A program made the position numbers and the translations under genes. 64,000 nucleotides of DNA from Gnetum montanum. Taxonomy: Eukaryota > Streptophyta > Gnetopsida > Gnetales > Gnetaceae. Under the pieces are notes generated by a model. The model had not been told where the DNA came from. It made no database searches and saw only the letters and a program-made list of their open reading frames with translations. Below, piece after piece: positions 36,043 through 48,900 of this stretch. Position 1 is the first letter of the stretch. Every line of letters starts with the position of its first letter. The stretch lies in assembly GCA_015680685.1 (NCBI GenBank), contig MNCI01012738.1:23671-87670 (forward strand). The letters run 5' to 3'.

Positions 36043-36862
36043 ATTTGTACCCCACCGTGAGGCTCTAATTCACATGTTAACGATAGTTCTGGTCAATGAG
36101 AACATGCCAGTGGAAGAGGAAGTGATCCATTCGGTCATGCTTCCCTATGTATCCGTGGAGTCCGTGACACCTCGATTCACGTTCAGTGACAACGCCATTA
36201 GGGAAGATCCCGAAGGGGGTCAAGTGACTACGGCACCTCTCTTCATCATAATTTGGTTCGGCCAACACCAGATCCGAAGGGTACACATTGATGATGGGGC
36301 TTCCAAAAATTTCATTCCCTTCTCTATTGTGAATAAGTTGGGATTGGTTGACTAGATCAAGCCCACAACAATATCATGTTTGAGGTCCTTCAACAGGGCA
36401 CGGGTCCTGGTGAAAGGCAGAGTTCACATAGACTTTGTAGCAGGGGACCATTTTCCCACAGATGCAATGTTCATTGTGGTCAAGGAAATGTCCAGGTTTA
36501 ATCTGATCTTGGGAAGATCATCGTTAGCGCAACTTAGGACTGTCTCCTCACCTATACACTAGGAAATCCACTTACTATACACAGGCAGGGAGGTGGTGAT
36601 TCATGGTGATGAAGTAGCGATGCAAGCAATCAATAATGTAGACATGGAGCAAGGCTCAGAGGTCACAACCTTCAAGAGTGAGGAGCTTTCTCACGCATGC
36701 ATTAACCATCCAACAAAAGGATCGGCCTAGCGAGCCAACTCCCAAATTGAAAACGCATGGGTTGAGTTTTCCTTCCAAGTAGAGGATGATGATGTGAACG
36801 AGGGCCCTAGCGAAACACCTCCACCTCACATTCCAGTCAACCCATGATGGGTTAAGAGGTAG
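36043..36862 (+). pseudogene. pro: Element D aspartic protease, continuing after C
   Basis: Continues the D frame from 17515. REALIHMLTIVLVNENMPVEEE matches B and C at this place. The core VHIDDGASKNFIPFSI (about 36280) has D-D-G with Ser-Lys after it. FNLILGRSSLAQL near 36498 replaces the usual RPWLAQL. Stops occur at about 36354 and 36561. A Glu-rich tail ends near 36862, where AAGAG/GTAGCT could be a splice donor. Confidence 0.75.
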
Positions 36863-36939
36863 CTACGCATAGCGTAGCAACCCTACTGCTTCCTGCCCAG
36901 TTTCCATCCCTTGTAAATTTGCCGTTTCTTTGCTTTGTT

Positions 36940-37235
36940 AACATGTCATCCTTTTGACATGATACGCTATGGCCTAAAATGGCCTAAAAATAGCATTATT
37001 GCTTTAACATGCCATCCTTCTGGCATGTTACGCTATGGCCTGAAATGGCCTAAAACTAGCATCATCACTTTTTGCTTTATTAACGTACTATCTCTTTTGG
37101 CAATGGCCCAAAATGGCCTAAAACTAGCATTGTTGCTTTTCACTTTGTTAACACATAATCCTTTTGGCATGTCACACAATGGCCCAAAACGGCCTAAAAC
37201 TAGCAATGGCCCTAAATGGTCTAAACCTAGCATAT
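36940..37235 (+). repeat. Element D left spacer array (GGCCTAAAACTAGCA)
   Basis: Five to six units of ATGGCCYRAAATGGCCTAAA followed by ACTAGCATT, spaced about 60-70 bp apart, between the protease and the 3' end of the antisense gene. Confidence 0.85.
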
Positions 37236-37413
37236 GAAAGAACAAAAAATTTACATGATACACAAGTTAATACAAAAATCAATTTCTTTTCTAAAGTGTT
37301 TCATTTTATTCAAAAATTTCTCCTGTTGGCAATGTTTGCAAAAAAAAATTCAAAAATTCAATGTTTGCAAAATTTCAAAACTTCAAAAATTTCAAAAAGA
37401 AAATCCCATGCTA

Positions 37414-40400
37414 TCATGGGTTGTCTCTATTTGCATCGTCCTCGCCGCTTGCCTCTAATTCATCTGCTTGTGCATCATCCTCCCCTACGTTGCCTTCTGC
37501 TGGTTCTTCATTCCCTCCCTCTATGGGCTTTGCAGCCTCATCTGGAGCCTGCATCGTAGGAATGAAGTAGTTACTTAGGGAAACAAATGCAAACTATAAC
37601 ATAGCATGAGCATCTACACAGTAAAGTGACTAACTTGAGAGGGGCCTGCGTTGGTCTCAAAGGGTATTTGGTCTAGACTGAGCCTGAGGCGACGCCAGAC
37701 CTCCTCTGTCATGATTTTCATCCAACACCTATTGCTAGGTTTAGCATTCATAGTAGTGGCTCTCCCCCTTTCCCCGATCATCCATCTTAGAGGTCCCCGA
37801 GAAAGGGAGGCGGTCGTGGTCTCTCCTATAGGAAGGTCCACTTTCAAGTCAAGAGATTCTGTAACCTTCACCAGGTCAGGGATCTCAGCCCATGACTCCA
37901 CACGAATTGGAGGGGGTCCTATGGCATCAGCAGTAGCACCTGTTACACAACTAAGCATATCCGAAATGGCCAAAATGGACTACAATAAGGTAGATGTACC
38001 ACCAAACTCACTAGCATCTAGCTGTGATCTTTCTTCTTCCTGATGCAAGATAATGGCAGTAGCCTTGGTGGAGGGCCCTGCCAAGTCCATACATGCACCT
38101 TCCTCATGCGTTAGTTCCTTTCCTTTTAGGAGACAAGCATCTTTTGTATTTAAGGGAGGTCCCTTGTCATCAATAGGAGGCTTCCTAATGACAAGAGTTC
38201 CTTCCCTAGAAATAGGAGCTCCCTTATTTTTGACTTGGGTCCTTTCCTCCGAGACTGGGGCCTCCGCGTATTTATTCATCGCCCTCGTTTGAGGGGTAGA
38301 CACTTCTTCATAGCCTTCTTCTTCTTCTTGTTCCTCTACTAGCAAAGAAGCATGTTTGCATCGATTTAATTAGCTCAAAGAAGATGCTATGCTACGCTAC
38401 ACCACCTAGCATAGCATAGCATAGCAAACGATAACAAAGTAAGCATTACACAAAAATGTTTACCAATGGGGGGTTACGTCCTCTGCAGCTTAAGCCTCAG
38501 TCTTCGTCCCTCCTCTTCCTCCACGCAAAGGATTTCCCTAGCTTGGGAAGGTCTCTTTCTTCATAACTCTTTGGGCATGGTCTTGGTTATGAGACGTTCC
38601 CCCACATCACGCTACTGGCTATAGCAGGGGATGTCTCTCCTACACTGTCTGAGCCACGAACGGTATGAGCCACCTAATCCTTGGTCATTACAGATAATGA
38701 CTCCCTAATTATTTTTTGGGGATCTTAGGCTCATGTGGTCTAGAGAATCTGACGAATCCATGGCTTGGGAATCTAGTTGCGATCTTGCATGGCCTAGACT
38801 CCATCCTCTTGAACCATCAGAAACTCCGTGAAGTGCTTCAGATAGCCTACATAGAAGGCATAGTGTATGTTGGAGTGGGACTCCATTTTTTCATAGAGTC
38901 CCAAAATCTCATCCTGCAAGCCCTTACATAGGAAGCTGGCCCAATTGTAATGGGCCCCTTCTTCCATAACCTCCCACATTATCCAGGCCTGCTCGAGCCC
39001 TAGGACCTTCCCTTGGGTGAGCAATTGGGAAAATGCATGGGCACGGAATATTGGGTAAATCTCCACGGTAGGTCAACCCTTAAGCTTATCCATGGGGAAC
39101 CCTTTTGACTTCTTAACGAGCCTCAGCCACTCCTCGATATCCTTCTTTCGAAGGGTCAATTCCTACTTGTGCTTCGACCCTATGAGGACACCGTCGACAG
39201 GAACATTGAAAAGGTCCATAAACAGCTGGTCATTGATTTCAATGACCACCCGCATGCCCCATATGCACGTGCAAAAATGACCTGCCCTCTTAGAAAAGGA
39301 GTTGACTAGGGAAAGCATCTCGGCAACTAGAACACTTAGATTCGAGGCCATGAATAGATCCATAAGCCCTATCTTTTGGACGTTCTTGACCAAGGAGTCC
39401 AGGGCCCCTTGGTCTAACCAGCACTGGCTTACTGCTACTTCGCCGTATTTGAAGTAGATGTTTGGCCCCTGTGTCTCGGAAGTTATGACCATCAGCTCCT
39501 GGGGCTTCTTCACCCCTACAACAATTTTCACAAAACACGCTTAACATGAAGACAAAGAAAATACATGGATTGCAAAAACACTTGAGCATGTGACACCTAC
39601 TCTTTGACCCACTGGGCTTATATGGAAATGGGAACGATGGGAGTTCAACCATCATAGCCTCTTCAACCATGACTGGCTTGAAGGATTCTTCCCACTCCTT
39701 ATCCATCCAACCCTTCTTCTTACACTGATTGTAGGGAACATAAAACGTGCTTGGGTAGGTATGGTATTCCCCCCNACACCTACCCACAGCTTCTTGGCAG
39801 AAGAAAACTCTTGTAGGGCTCGTTGTGTTGTAGCCAGCAAACCCGATCAGTCATGAACCCCATCATCATTGATAAAGAACCTGGTGACAAATACATACTC
39901 TTAGCATTTGGTCAATATGGCTAGCATTGCACAACATAGCGGAGCAAGATTGCAAAACTCACTAGCCAGGACAATAGATAGTCCCCTGTGGGTTCTAAAA
40001 GCACGTCGCCATGTAACGTGCGAGGAACAATGTGTTGTACTGGTGGTAGTTGTTGTATTCAGGCATGTCCCAGATCCAGGCTAAATGCCTTAACCCTATT
40101 GAGCATTGGCTGGATCCCTCTCCCTACCTGTTCATGATTACCCTATCGGTAAAAAATCTCAGAATCCCCTAACTTGCCCTGGGCAACATGGCTTTTGTTA
40201 TGCTAGATGCCTCCTCCTTCTCTAGGGAGGACCAAACGATCATAATAAAGTGGTCGAGAAGGAATTGCAAGAAGTTCCATGCCCCTTTCCTAAACTAGAC
40301 CCCTCGCTCTCCCATACATATCTGGGGAGGAGGGGCATTGGCCACAGGTCTGCTCACATGGCATAGGATCCCTCTAATGTCCAAAACGATCAGCCTAGGC

Positions 40401-40684
40401 CTCGGCCCTGCCCTGCACGATGCAATCAGCGAATGTTAGCATCATACTTAAAGGTAATACACATGCAATGTAGCAATGTCTAGCAGTCCATGTATGTAGC
40501 GTAGCATAACCCTCTACTCGTACATAGCGTAGCAAGGGTGTGAAAGCCTAGCGTAGCAAGAACATGTGAATAAGCCTAGCGTAGCAACAAAAAAATTGAC
40601 AACATGCTCTAATAACACATGTGTCATGTTACCACAGGGGTTTTATGTTACGACATGTTAGGGTCAAGCAACTTAAATTGCCGC

Positions 40685-40717
<33 letters not shown>

Positions 40718-41061
40718 GTTATGACAACCACGGTGGTGGCGGTTTCAGTGGCCTTGCATGCAACCATGACGTAACATTTATGCATCTGCCATGACCGAAA
40801 CAGTGATAGCAGCAATGCAAAGGCTAAAATGAAATGACCACAAAAAAACACAGGTAGCCAAGAATGGACGCAAGACAAATAGGATGCAAAACAAGAGCAA
40901 AGAACAACAGAAAGCACAAAACAAAGAAGCAAAGGAGACATAGCAACTTATTGGGTCAATGGTGTGCTCTTCTGCACCACAACACATGCTTGTGGCACAT
41001 GCCCCAGGGTCTTCTTCACCTCCTCAACCCTTGCAAGTGCCAAATGAGTCTTAGGAGCCAT
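37414..41061 (-). pseudogene. Antisense multi-exon gene carried by element D
   Basis: Reverse-strand counterpart of the C gene. Exon 1 begins MAPKTHLALARVEEVKKTLG (ATG at 41061); its donor position reads AATAAGT, probably a damaged GTAAGT. Later exons inferred from GT-AG borders are 40412-39963, 39880-39597, from 39515 down, and the last pair to 37635 and 37548-37414. Conserved blocks shared with C include LMDLF, INDQLFMDLFNVPVDGV and AHYNWASFLCKGL. The last intron (37634-37549) has the same position and phase 0 as in C, after GPSQ against GSPS. The tail is acidic and ends at TGA 37414. Several stops and an N at 39775 break it. Function unknown. Confidence 0.65.
40687..40715. repeat. C29 homopolymer in intron 1 of the D antisense gene
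   Basis: An uninterrupted run of about 29 C on the plus strand (G on the antisense transcript). The length is likely to be uncertain in the assembly. Confidence 0.9.
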
Positions 41062-41227
41062 TTTCCTACTCGCTGTAAAAACTCGCCTTACTAGTCGATT
41101 AACACAATTGCTTTGTAGTCCGAAATCTCCTTGTGCTCCGATGTGGGCTTTGCGCACTTATGATGAAAATGGAAAAATTTCCAAGGTTTAACCCTCACTT
41201 ATGGCTATAATAATGAGATGGAAAAAA

Positions 41228-41248
41228 TTCTCTCTCTCTCTCTCTCTA
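41228..41248. repeat. (TC)n microsatellite
   Basis: TC repeats upstream of the antisense gene start, beside a degenerate AGCCATAAGTGAGG at the place where E has a clean TATA box. Confidence 0.85.
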
Positions 41249-41389
41249 ATTAATGTGGAGCGTGCCATACAGCGTAGCATGCTTGCCACGACATCATAGC
41301 ACTATTAACATTAAAACCTTGACATGCTTCAAGCTAGCTAATTGCCTTCCCGAAAATAAAAAGTTATATTTGTTTTTGATTAAAGGGTT

Positions 41390-41910
41390 CAAAAAGACCT
41401 TAAACTAGTAATCCTAGCAATTGCAATATGACCAGTCCGAAAAGACCTTAAACTAGCAATCCTAGAGTAGTTGCACCCCTAATGGTCCGAAAAGACCCTA
41501 AACTAGCAGTTTCGACCTATTACATTTGCAGTCCGTAATGATGTTAAACTAACAACACCACATGCTTACTTGAGAATTTTTCGTATCTTCTTCCACATTG
41601 GGGGCGTCGCAATTTCTAGAGGTTTCATGTTTTCATGTAGACAGTTCGTATTTTCACATTAATCACTTGGTACTTCTCATGCTCAAAGTTTTCCATTTCG
41701 CATACTATTGTTTTGCATGTCGCAATTTGGTAGTTTGAAATGACACTAAACTAGTAGTTTGGACATTTTCATATCTACAGTCACACAACTTCACACTTTA
41801 CATCGGTAGTTTTACATCTTTAGCAGTTCTACACTCTTGAGCCTTGGCGGTATGCCATGATTCTAAACTCGCGAACTTGTAATCTTTACATCATCACACT
41901 TCACAAGTTG
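41390..41910 (+). repeat. Element D right spacer array (GACCTTAAACTAGCAATC)
   Basis: Three clear units of GTCCGAAAAGACCTTAAACT followed by AGCA at 41395-41510 and weaker ones to about 41880. They lie between the antisense promoter and pol. Confidence 0.8.
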
Positions 41911-41968
41911 CATCTCGTCACTGCTTTGCAAACTTTCATTCCACACAATCTCTGCTAACAGATGTCTC

Positions 41969-44900
41969 TTGACTAGGCTTTCATTTTTATGTTGGAAGGT
42001 AGAACAAGAGATGGGAATCCATTATGACCTTTCCATGCCTTTCACATTAGTAGGGCCACAGGGAAAGCTCACGAGACAGTTGAACCCTGACATGATTGAC
42101 TGGGGGTCATCCACAACTAGCACTATCGAAACCTTAGAAGCATCCCCAGATTGGCCCAAGCATCGAGTCCAAGCACTAGACTTAGAGGTTGGGGATGTAA
42201 CCGAGGACCCTCTTGTCAAGATGCCCATGACCACGTCAAAGTGGAAGGTGAAAATGCTAAGACTCAACTCCCTCCTAGACACACAGACACACAAAATTGT
42301 AGCTAAGATTCTGCAAGACAACATCGATGTCTTCACATGGTCGTACAATGACATGTCGAGTCTGGATCCATGGCTGATTCAGCACAATATCATCCTAGAT
42401 CCACACATGAAGGCAGTCAAGCAAAAGGCTCACAAAATTAAGCCAGAAATTGCACTAGCCATGAGGGAAGAAATCACCAAGCTATACCAAGAAGGTTTCA
42501 TCCACGCGGTTGACTATTCAGAGTGGGTATCCAACATTGTTGTGGTCTCAAAGAAAATTGGAGGAATACAAATTTGTATAAAATTTTGGGACTTGAACAA
42601 GGCAATGATCAAAGGAAACTTCCTGCTTCCAAGCATTGATCAGCTCATCGACACCATGGTTGGCCATGCTCTGCTATCCTTCATCGATGGTTTCTCCAGA
42701 TACAACCAAATCTGCATTAACCCAGAGCATCGGCTGTCAACAACCTTCATGACCCCATGGGGGACCTTCTACTATACCATGATGCCCTTTGGGCTCAAGA
42801 ATGCTGGAGAAACCTCCCAGCGAGCCATGACTTACATTTTCAGTGACTACATCCTAGAAACGTTAAACGACTATGTGGATGATATAGCAATCAAGTCCAA
42901 GGAGGCAGCTGATCACCCACATGATCTAGGGGTAGTCCTCAAATGCTTCCAAATGCATGACTTACACCTCAATCCTAAGAAGTTCATCTTTGGGGTAAAA
43001 ACTAGACGCATGTTAGGGTTCATAGTATCAGAGGCTGGAATACGGGTGGACCCTGACAAAGTCAAGGCCATCGTCAACCTAGCACCTTCAACAAAACTTA
43101 AGGAGTTACGTGGTTTGCAAGGTAGAGTGCAATTCATTCGAAGGTTTATAGCAAGGTTGAACAACAAGTTACACCCCATGCAACATCTTCTGAAGAAGGG
43201 GATTAACTTTGAATGAAAAACCCAGTGTCAACAAGCCTTCGATGACCTGAAGAAGGAACTCTCACACCTCCCGACTATGCATCCACCCTAAAGGGATAAA
43301 CCCTTCTTTGTCTACCTCGCCACCCCCGACACATCTGGCATGGAACTGCTATGTCAGAAATGAGACAACGGTTTTGAGATACTAGTGTACTATCTGAGTC
43401 ATGCACTAATAGCGCACAAGGTGAAATAAAATGAAGTGGAGAGGAATTGCCTGGCCTTAGTATCCACACTAAAAAAGTGGTGGCATTACCTGTTCTGTGG
43501 TATAACCAACATCATTTGCAAAAGCAATATACTCTGGGCTATCACTAACAACTTATACGAAAGTAGCAGGATAGCCCGATGGAAGGCAATAACCATGGAG
43601 TTCGATCTACGCTATGTAACTCAATCATCAACAAAGGGTTAAGCCATAGCAACCCAACTCACGGCCTTGCCAGTCAATGACCAGGCAACCATAGACCTCA
43701 AATTCTTGGACGAGTATGTTAGCAATGTCAACATCGTCCCGTCACATTTCGAAGCCACCTTACATTTCGATAGCATCTCAACCATGTGAGGAGGTAGCGC
43801 TGCTACCATAATCATGTTCCCCTCTAGGGAAATGCATCCATTCGCTTATTGATTTGTGTTCCCTTGCACCAACAACGTGGCAGAATACGAGGGGCTACTC
43901 AAAGGCCTCTTAACTACTCGAGCGTTGCACATACAACACCTGGCAATCTAGCGAGATTCATAACTAGTCATGAATCAAAACACTGAGGCCTATGCCTGCA
44001 AAGCCATGCACCTGCAACCCTACTGCAACCTAGCAAAAATCTTGCTTAAGCAATTCGCAACCACAGATGTGCAACACATGCTACACAACAAGAACACCGT
44101 GGAAGATGCCTTAGCTACCCTTGCATTAAACATTCCATCACATTCCTTGGCAAACCTTTCGATCGTGATTATAGAATGCATGGAGCCTATCACTCAGGTG
44201 GAACACATGGCATTTGTTAGTGCTTTGGATACCTAGGAGTGGTATGCCAACATTAAAACTTATCTACAGCATGGCAAACCCCCAGGTGGATTGACACCCA
44301 CCCAGAGAGATGCAATCCGTAAGCGTGCCCAGCAATATGTGCTCATGGGAAATGATGCCCTATGCCAACACTCCTATGATAGGATATTGCTAGCATGCGT
44401 GGGTGGCGAGCAAGCACATAAGGTAGTTAATGAAGTACATGAGGGGTTGTGCGGTGGATACATAGCACCCAAGGCTATAGCTGCCAAAATTAGATGCCTA
44501 GGGTACTACTGGTCCCACATGGAATGTCTCTCCTACAGACCTACACCCAATGCAAATCATGTGGCCCTTCCAACGATGGGGAATAGACCTCATAGGGCCT
44601 ATCACTCCTAAGTCCTGCATGGGGCATAGCTTCATTATCACAGCCATTGAGTACTTTACCAAGTGGGTGGAAGTTATTCCCCTGAGGAAGACAACATCTC
44701 AGCAAATCTTCCATTTCATCCTCAACAACATCGTAATAAGGTTTGGGCTTCCAATGACTATTGTGATCGACAATGGGCCACAGTTCAGCAGTACGGAAAA
44801 CTTACCCTTCTATAGTAATCTAGGCATTAAACAATCATTTTATTCCCCTTATTATCCGCTAGCGAACGGGTAGTCGGAGGCTACAAAGAAGTCCATCATC

Positions 44901-45303
44901 AACTTGCTAAAGTAGATGCTGAACAATAGCAAGAGGCGGTGGCACGAGAAAATCCTTTACGTCCTGTGGGCCTACTGAATGACGTGCAAAACTACAATAA
45001 GTAAGATCCCTTACAGTCTTGTTTATGGATCTGAAGTTGTATTTCCTCTTGAGTTGTAGGTATCTTCACTCTGGATGATCCTCGTGGATGTCGTGAGCGA
45101 AGCCCAGAACAATGAGTCGCGAACCATTAACCTCGACTCAGTGGAGGAGGAGCACACAAAAATGCTAAGACGCATCAAGCACTACCAAAGAAAATAGCAG
45201 CAGAAGCACCATGCATACCTACATCGACGGCCAGTGGAGAATGGAGACCTCATCCTCAAGGCTTTCCATGAGCACGTGAGCAAATTCTCAGCCAATTGGG
45301 AAG
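41969..45303 (+). pseudogene. pol: Element D pol, first part: RT, RNase H, second RNase H, integrase
   Basis: TCTCTGCTAACAG/ATG just upstream (41948-41963) resembles a splice acceptor. An open frame of 415 codons (41969-43216) holds LEVGDVTEDPL, RT with YVDDIA at 42870-42890 and the RT thumb, and stops at TGA after KKGINFE. RNase H (43220-43660), the second RNase H (43750-44130) and integrase (44390-45303; WGIDLIG near 44578, DNGPQF near 44770) follow with about ten stops. The integrase C-terminus is cut within SANWE by the insertion at 45304 and resumes at 48901. Confidence 0.85.
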
Positions 45304-48300
45304 TGTTGGTACATTTCTACCATTTCATGGAGCAAGCTTTGAAAGGGTATTCCATTTATCATCCGTTGTGTGTTGTGTGTTGATTTAAGAGAGAGAGAGA
45401 TAATCTACCTATAATGTCCAAAAGTTTAACATTGAATTTTTGAGGCAATAGATGGTGAAAATATGAAATTTTACTACGCTAATATTCTTAGAGATAATGA
45501 AGAAGACTGTGCATATGGCTTGCTGAAGCAAAGAAGGTTCAAAGTACAACTTTGAGATGTTAGGTTATCAGTTTGTTAAACCAAGGAACTATACATGCTC
45601 ATCCAGTGCTGAATACTTTGTTAATTTTGTTTGGAGTCATCCACCATAAAACAAAACATGTGCAGGAAGTTCAATAAAAAATAATAATAAATACATTGAT
45701 TCCATGGAACAACCAACAAATAGAGTAAAAGATTTCAAAGATGATCCACCTACCCCAATTTTCAGAAATCTGAATCCATGGAATTTTTAGAAAATTTTTC
45801 TTAACGTTACGTGGAAAATGAATTATCCAAAGATGAAAAAAAAATATTATTAGAGATACAGCAAATTCATTTTTCTCCAGACTCCTAGATGATGAGTAAT
45901 GGTATCAAGATTGTGAGCCTCTTATAATTAAATGTCCCTGCTATTCTCCGAGACTTAAATGTCTGAGTGTTTTTAAATATGGTCAGTGGTTTACAAAAAC
46001 ATGTAATGGACTCTGGCAGAAAATAAAGAAGAAAGAAGCGGGAGGCACATGAGGCCAACGGAGTTATTAGACAACCAAGTTGAATCTTCCAAAACGAGCC
46101 TAGAAATGACGCAATTTTCATCACCACGTCTATTCTTCTCAAAAGCATCGTTCCTGTTGAAGCAACAAAAGCCGAATCCAGCAGCAAAAATAGCAGTAGA
46201 CAGAGGAAGTTTTGTTTTTATTTGTTGCAGTCGCAATAATCACTTTGTGCTACAGAGAGATTTTGGGTCGGTGGCACGAATGCAAGAGACCAAGCCAGAA
46301 ATGAATTGTCGCTCTGAATGCCTGCACCGATTCATAGACCCTAGAACTGGGAAAACGCATCCATTCCCATGTGTTGAAACATGGATTTCAAAGCCATACC
46401 TTTGTTGCTAGTTCATTCGCAAGTTGCCAAGATCTTGAATATGCATTGTAGGCATTCCAGAAAGTGCAAAAAAGAGATTGTGTGAAAAAAATTTCCACGG
46501 GTTTAGTCATCGTCAGCATGTTAAAAAAGTGCAGGAAAATGATTCAACAAAAGGGATCGAGATTATTCAATTATTAGGTTCCTTCACAAAGATTCTATGT
46601 GATTCCTCTCAGAGGCGGTCTCCCTGACAAAGCGTCGCATGGCACAGTAGCCAATGGATGAGAAACTGCCATGTGGCAAATCATTGGGCTACGGCGTGAC
46701 TAGGCATGGATTTGAACCCAGGGTTTCTATCATTTCTGGCTTTTCCCAGAATGGTTACCCTCTAGAATTCTTTGCTCGGATGTAGAAATCCTTGGGTGAT
46801 GATGTTGGGCCTAGAGCCACCACTGATGTCTGTGCACTTAATGGTTGCGGCCGCCTGGGGGATTTGGAAAAGCGGCTGCAGACCTATGTCCCTACCATGG
46901 CACACCAACGCATCCATTTCTGGAGGATGGAAAAAATATTACAATAATTCTCGAAAGATTTTGAGTAACCGTCATTAAACTTGTTCTATTTGAAATAAAT
47001 CATGAAAGGCATTTGTGGATGCAGCAATGGTAGATCCTCCACCAGTGTATTCTTCCTCTTGGAAACCGATTTCCTGTTCAGTACATGTCATGTTGTCAAT
47101 AACGCGACAGTCTGAATTTGTGGTAAGAAACTATTCCAAGTTATACGCAACGTCCATCGAAGAAGAATAGCGATTTTTTCTACAACCGGTTCTATCATTG
47201 AGAGCATATCCCATAAGAGAAGTCATGATTTAATCGATGCCATTATCGGGCAAAAAGAGTAGTGACGCTATGGTTTCTGAAAGAGCATCCACTAGAGTTT
47301 TGGTTCAGCTGCAAAATTAGGCCTCTTAATTATTTGGGTTTTGCATTGAGGATGGCATTCAAAATTCAACCTACTCGAATTGCCCAAAAGAAAAGAAAAA
47401 AATTAGTAGCAAAAAACGTGGTTGTTTTGAGCAGATGTTAATTTCTACAAGGCTACATCAAGAATGATAAATATTTACTATATGGCCTGGAACTTGGAGC
47501 TATTACTTGATTCTGCACACCCTTGTCTCTTAACTGAATTTTGTACGTGGCAAGGTTTCTCATGGACAGTTTTTCATAGTTAAAAAAAATATATATTGTG
47601 ATTTAAGAAAAAAGGGGAGATTTGGCTATTATCCCTTTTATTCCTATGGAAGTTGTAACTTCCTATGATAGTTACAACTATGATATTGTAACTAATTTTT
47701 TTTATTACCATGGAGACACTTGGAAATTAAAAAGGGCCACTTGTCAATTACATGGGACACTTGTCAACTGCAACCTTTTTCTCTCCATGGTGAACACTTG
47801 GCAATTGAATGAAGACACTTGGCAACTACATGGGACACTTGTCAACCGTAGCCTTTTTGTCTCTATGGTGGTTAAACCACCCAAGATATTTTGTAACTTC
47901 CCTACCTACCTTTGAACCCTATAAAAAGGCTTCAGGGGTCAAGGAAGAAGGATCATATGGGGGTCTCATACATCACACTTTTGAGAAGACATTGGGATCA
48001 CACTTGGGCTCTAACTTGGAGACACACTTTGGGTCTTCTTGTAAGATGGCTTGCTAGAGTAAAGATTTCAGCCTCTTTGTCATAGTCCTGTGAGTTATGT
48101 TTTATGTTAATTTTGTTTAAATTGTTTAGCTAATGGTTTAGATAGTATCATCCTTGGCAAGTAATTTTGGGATTTTTAGATTGCTCTTATTGTTCTTGTT
48201 GCCCGATAGAAAATTTCTGTTAAAATTTTTCCATAGAAGCGCTTGTGCTTAAAAGCCTTAAGAGCATTTTAGTAGTAAATTTTATTATTGTGCAACGTAT

Positions 48301-48900
48301 AAGAACCGCTAGTGGGATCATTGTAAGAGAGCCTCTACTTGTAGTCATGTCGTTGAACGATTCAATAGTCAAGAGGGTTCAGAAAATCTTTGGTATTTTG
48401 ATGGGACCATAATAGCTTCTTTTTATCTTTAAAGTGAATCTCCGTGGTATTTCAATCAGAAATTGTCAAGTCTTTTGAAGGTTCTATTGAATGCAATTGT
48501 TGACATCCATTATCTAGCCAAAATGGAGTCTCGTACGTGGTAGTTTACGCAACAAATTTTTGGTAGCATAGTAGGATTGTCTTGAAGAAATTGCTTATTT
48601 GAGCCTTGGAAGTTTGAACAATTCNNNNNNNNNNNNNNNNNNNNNNNNNNNNNNNNNNNNNNNNNNNNNNNNNNNNNNNNNNNNNNNNNNNNNNNNNNNN
48701 NNNNNNNNNNNNNNNNNNNNNNNNNNNNNNNNNNNTTTCATTTTTCACAACCGTACGCCGCAACAGCACACACACATACTCACATTAACTACTGAGTTTA
48801 TTTGGAGGTATCTGGGCCTTGGTGTTGCCAAAGACCAGCAAGCACCTAAATCCTATTCGAGGACACTCGTTGGTGGTCGCGTCCCAAATGGTCACCAACA
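45304..48900. mobile_element. 3.6-kb insertion with TGTTGG...CCAACA ends and GGAAG target duplication
   Basis: D integrase sequence breaks after GGAAG (45299-45303) and resumes at a second GGAAG (48901-48905). The ends TGTTGGTACATTT and AAATGGTCACCAACA are imperfect inverted repeats. A 5-bp duplication with TG..CA ends suggests an LTR-type insertion, perhaps a long solo LTR or an internally deleted element. Inside are tandem ACTTGTCAAC/ACTTGGCAA units (47720-47860), a TATA-like TATAAAAAGG (47920-47929) and CAACAAATTTTTGGTAGC (48550-48567), which recalls an LTR end plus primer site. There is also an N gap. No coding domain is recognised. Confidence 0.65.
48625..48735. other. Sequence gap (Ns)
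   Basis: A run of 111 N inside the 3.6-kb insertion. Confidence 0.99.

Noticed and set aside
45304-48900. hAT, Mutator or CACTA transposon
   Set aside because: The target duplication is 5 bp and the ends are TGTTGG..CCAACA, which fits LTR-type elements better than 8, 9 or 3 bp duplications.
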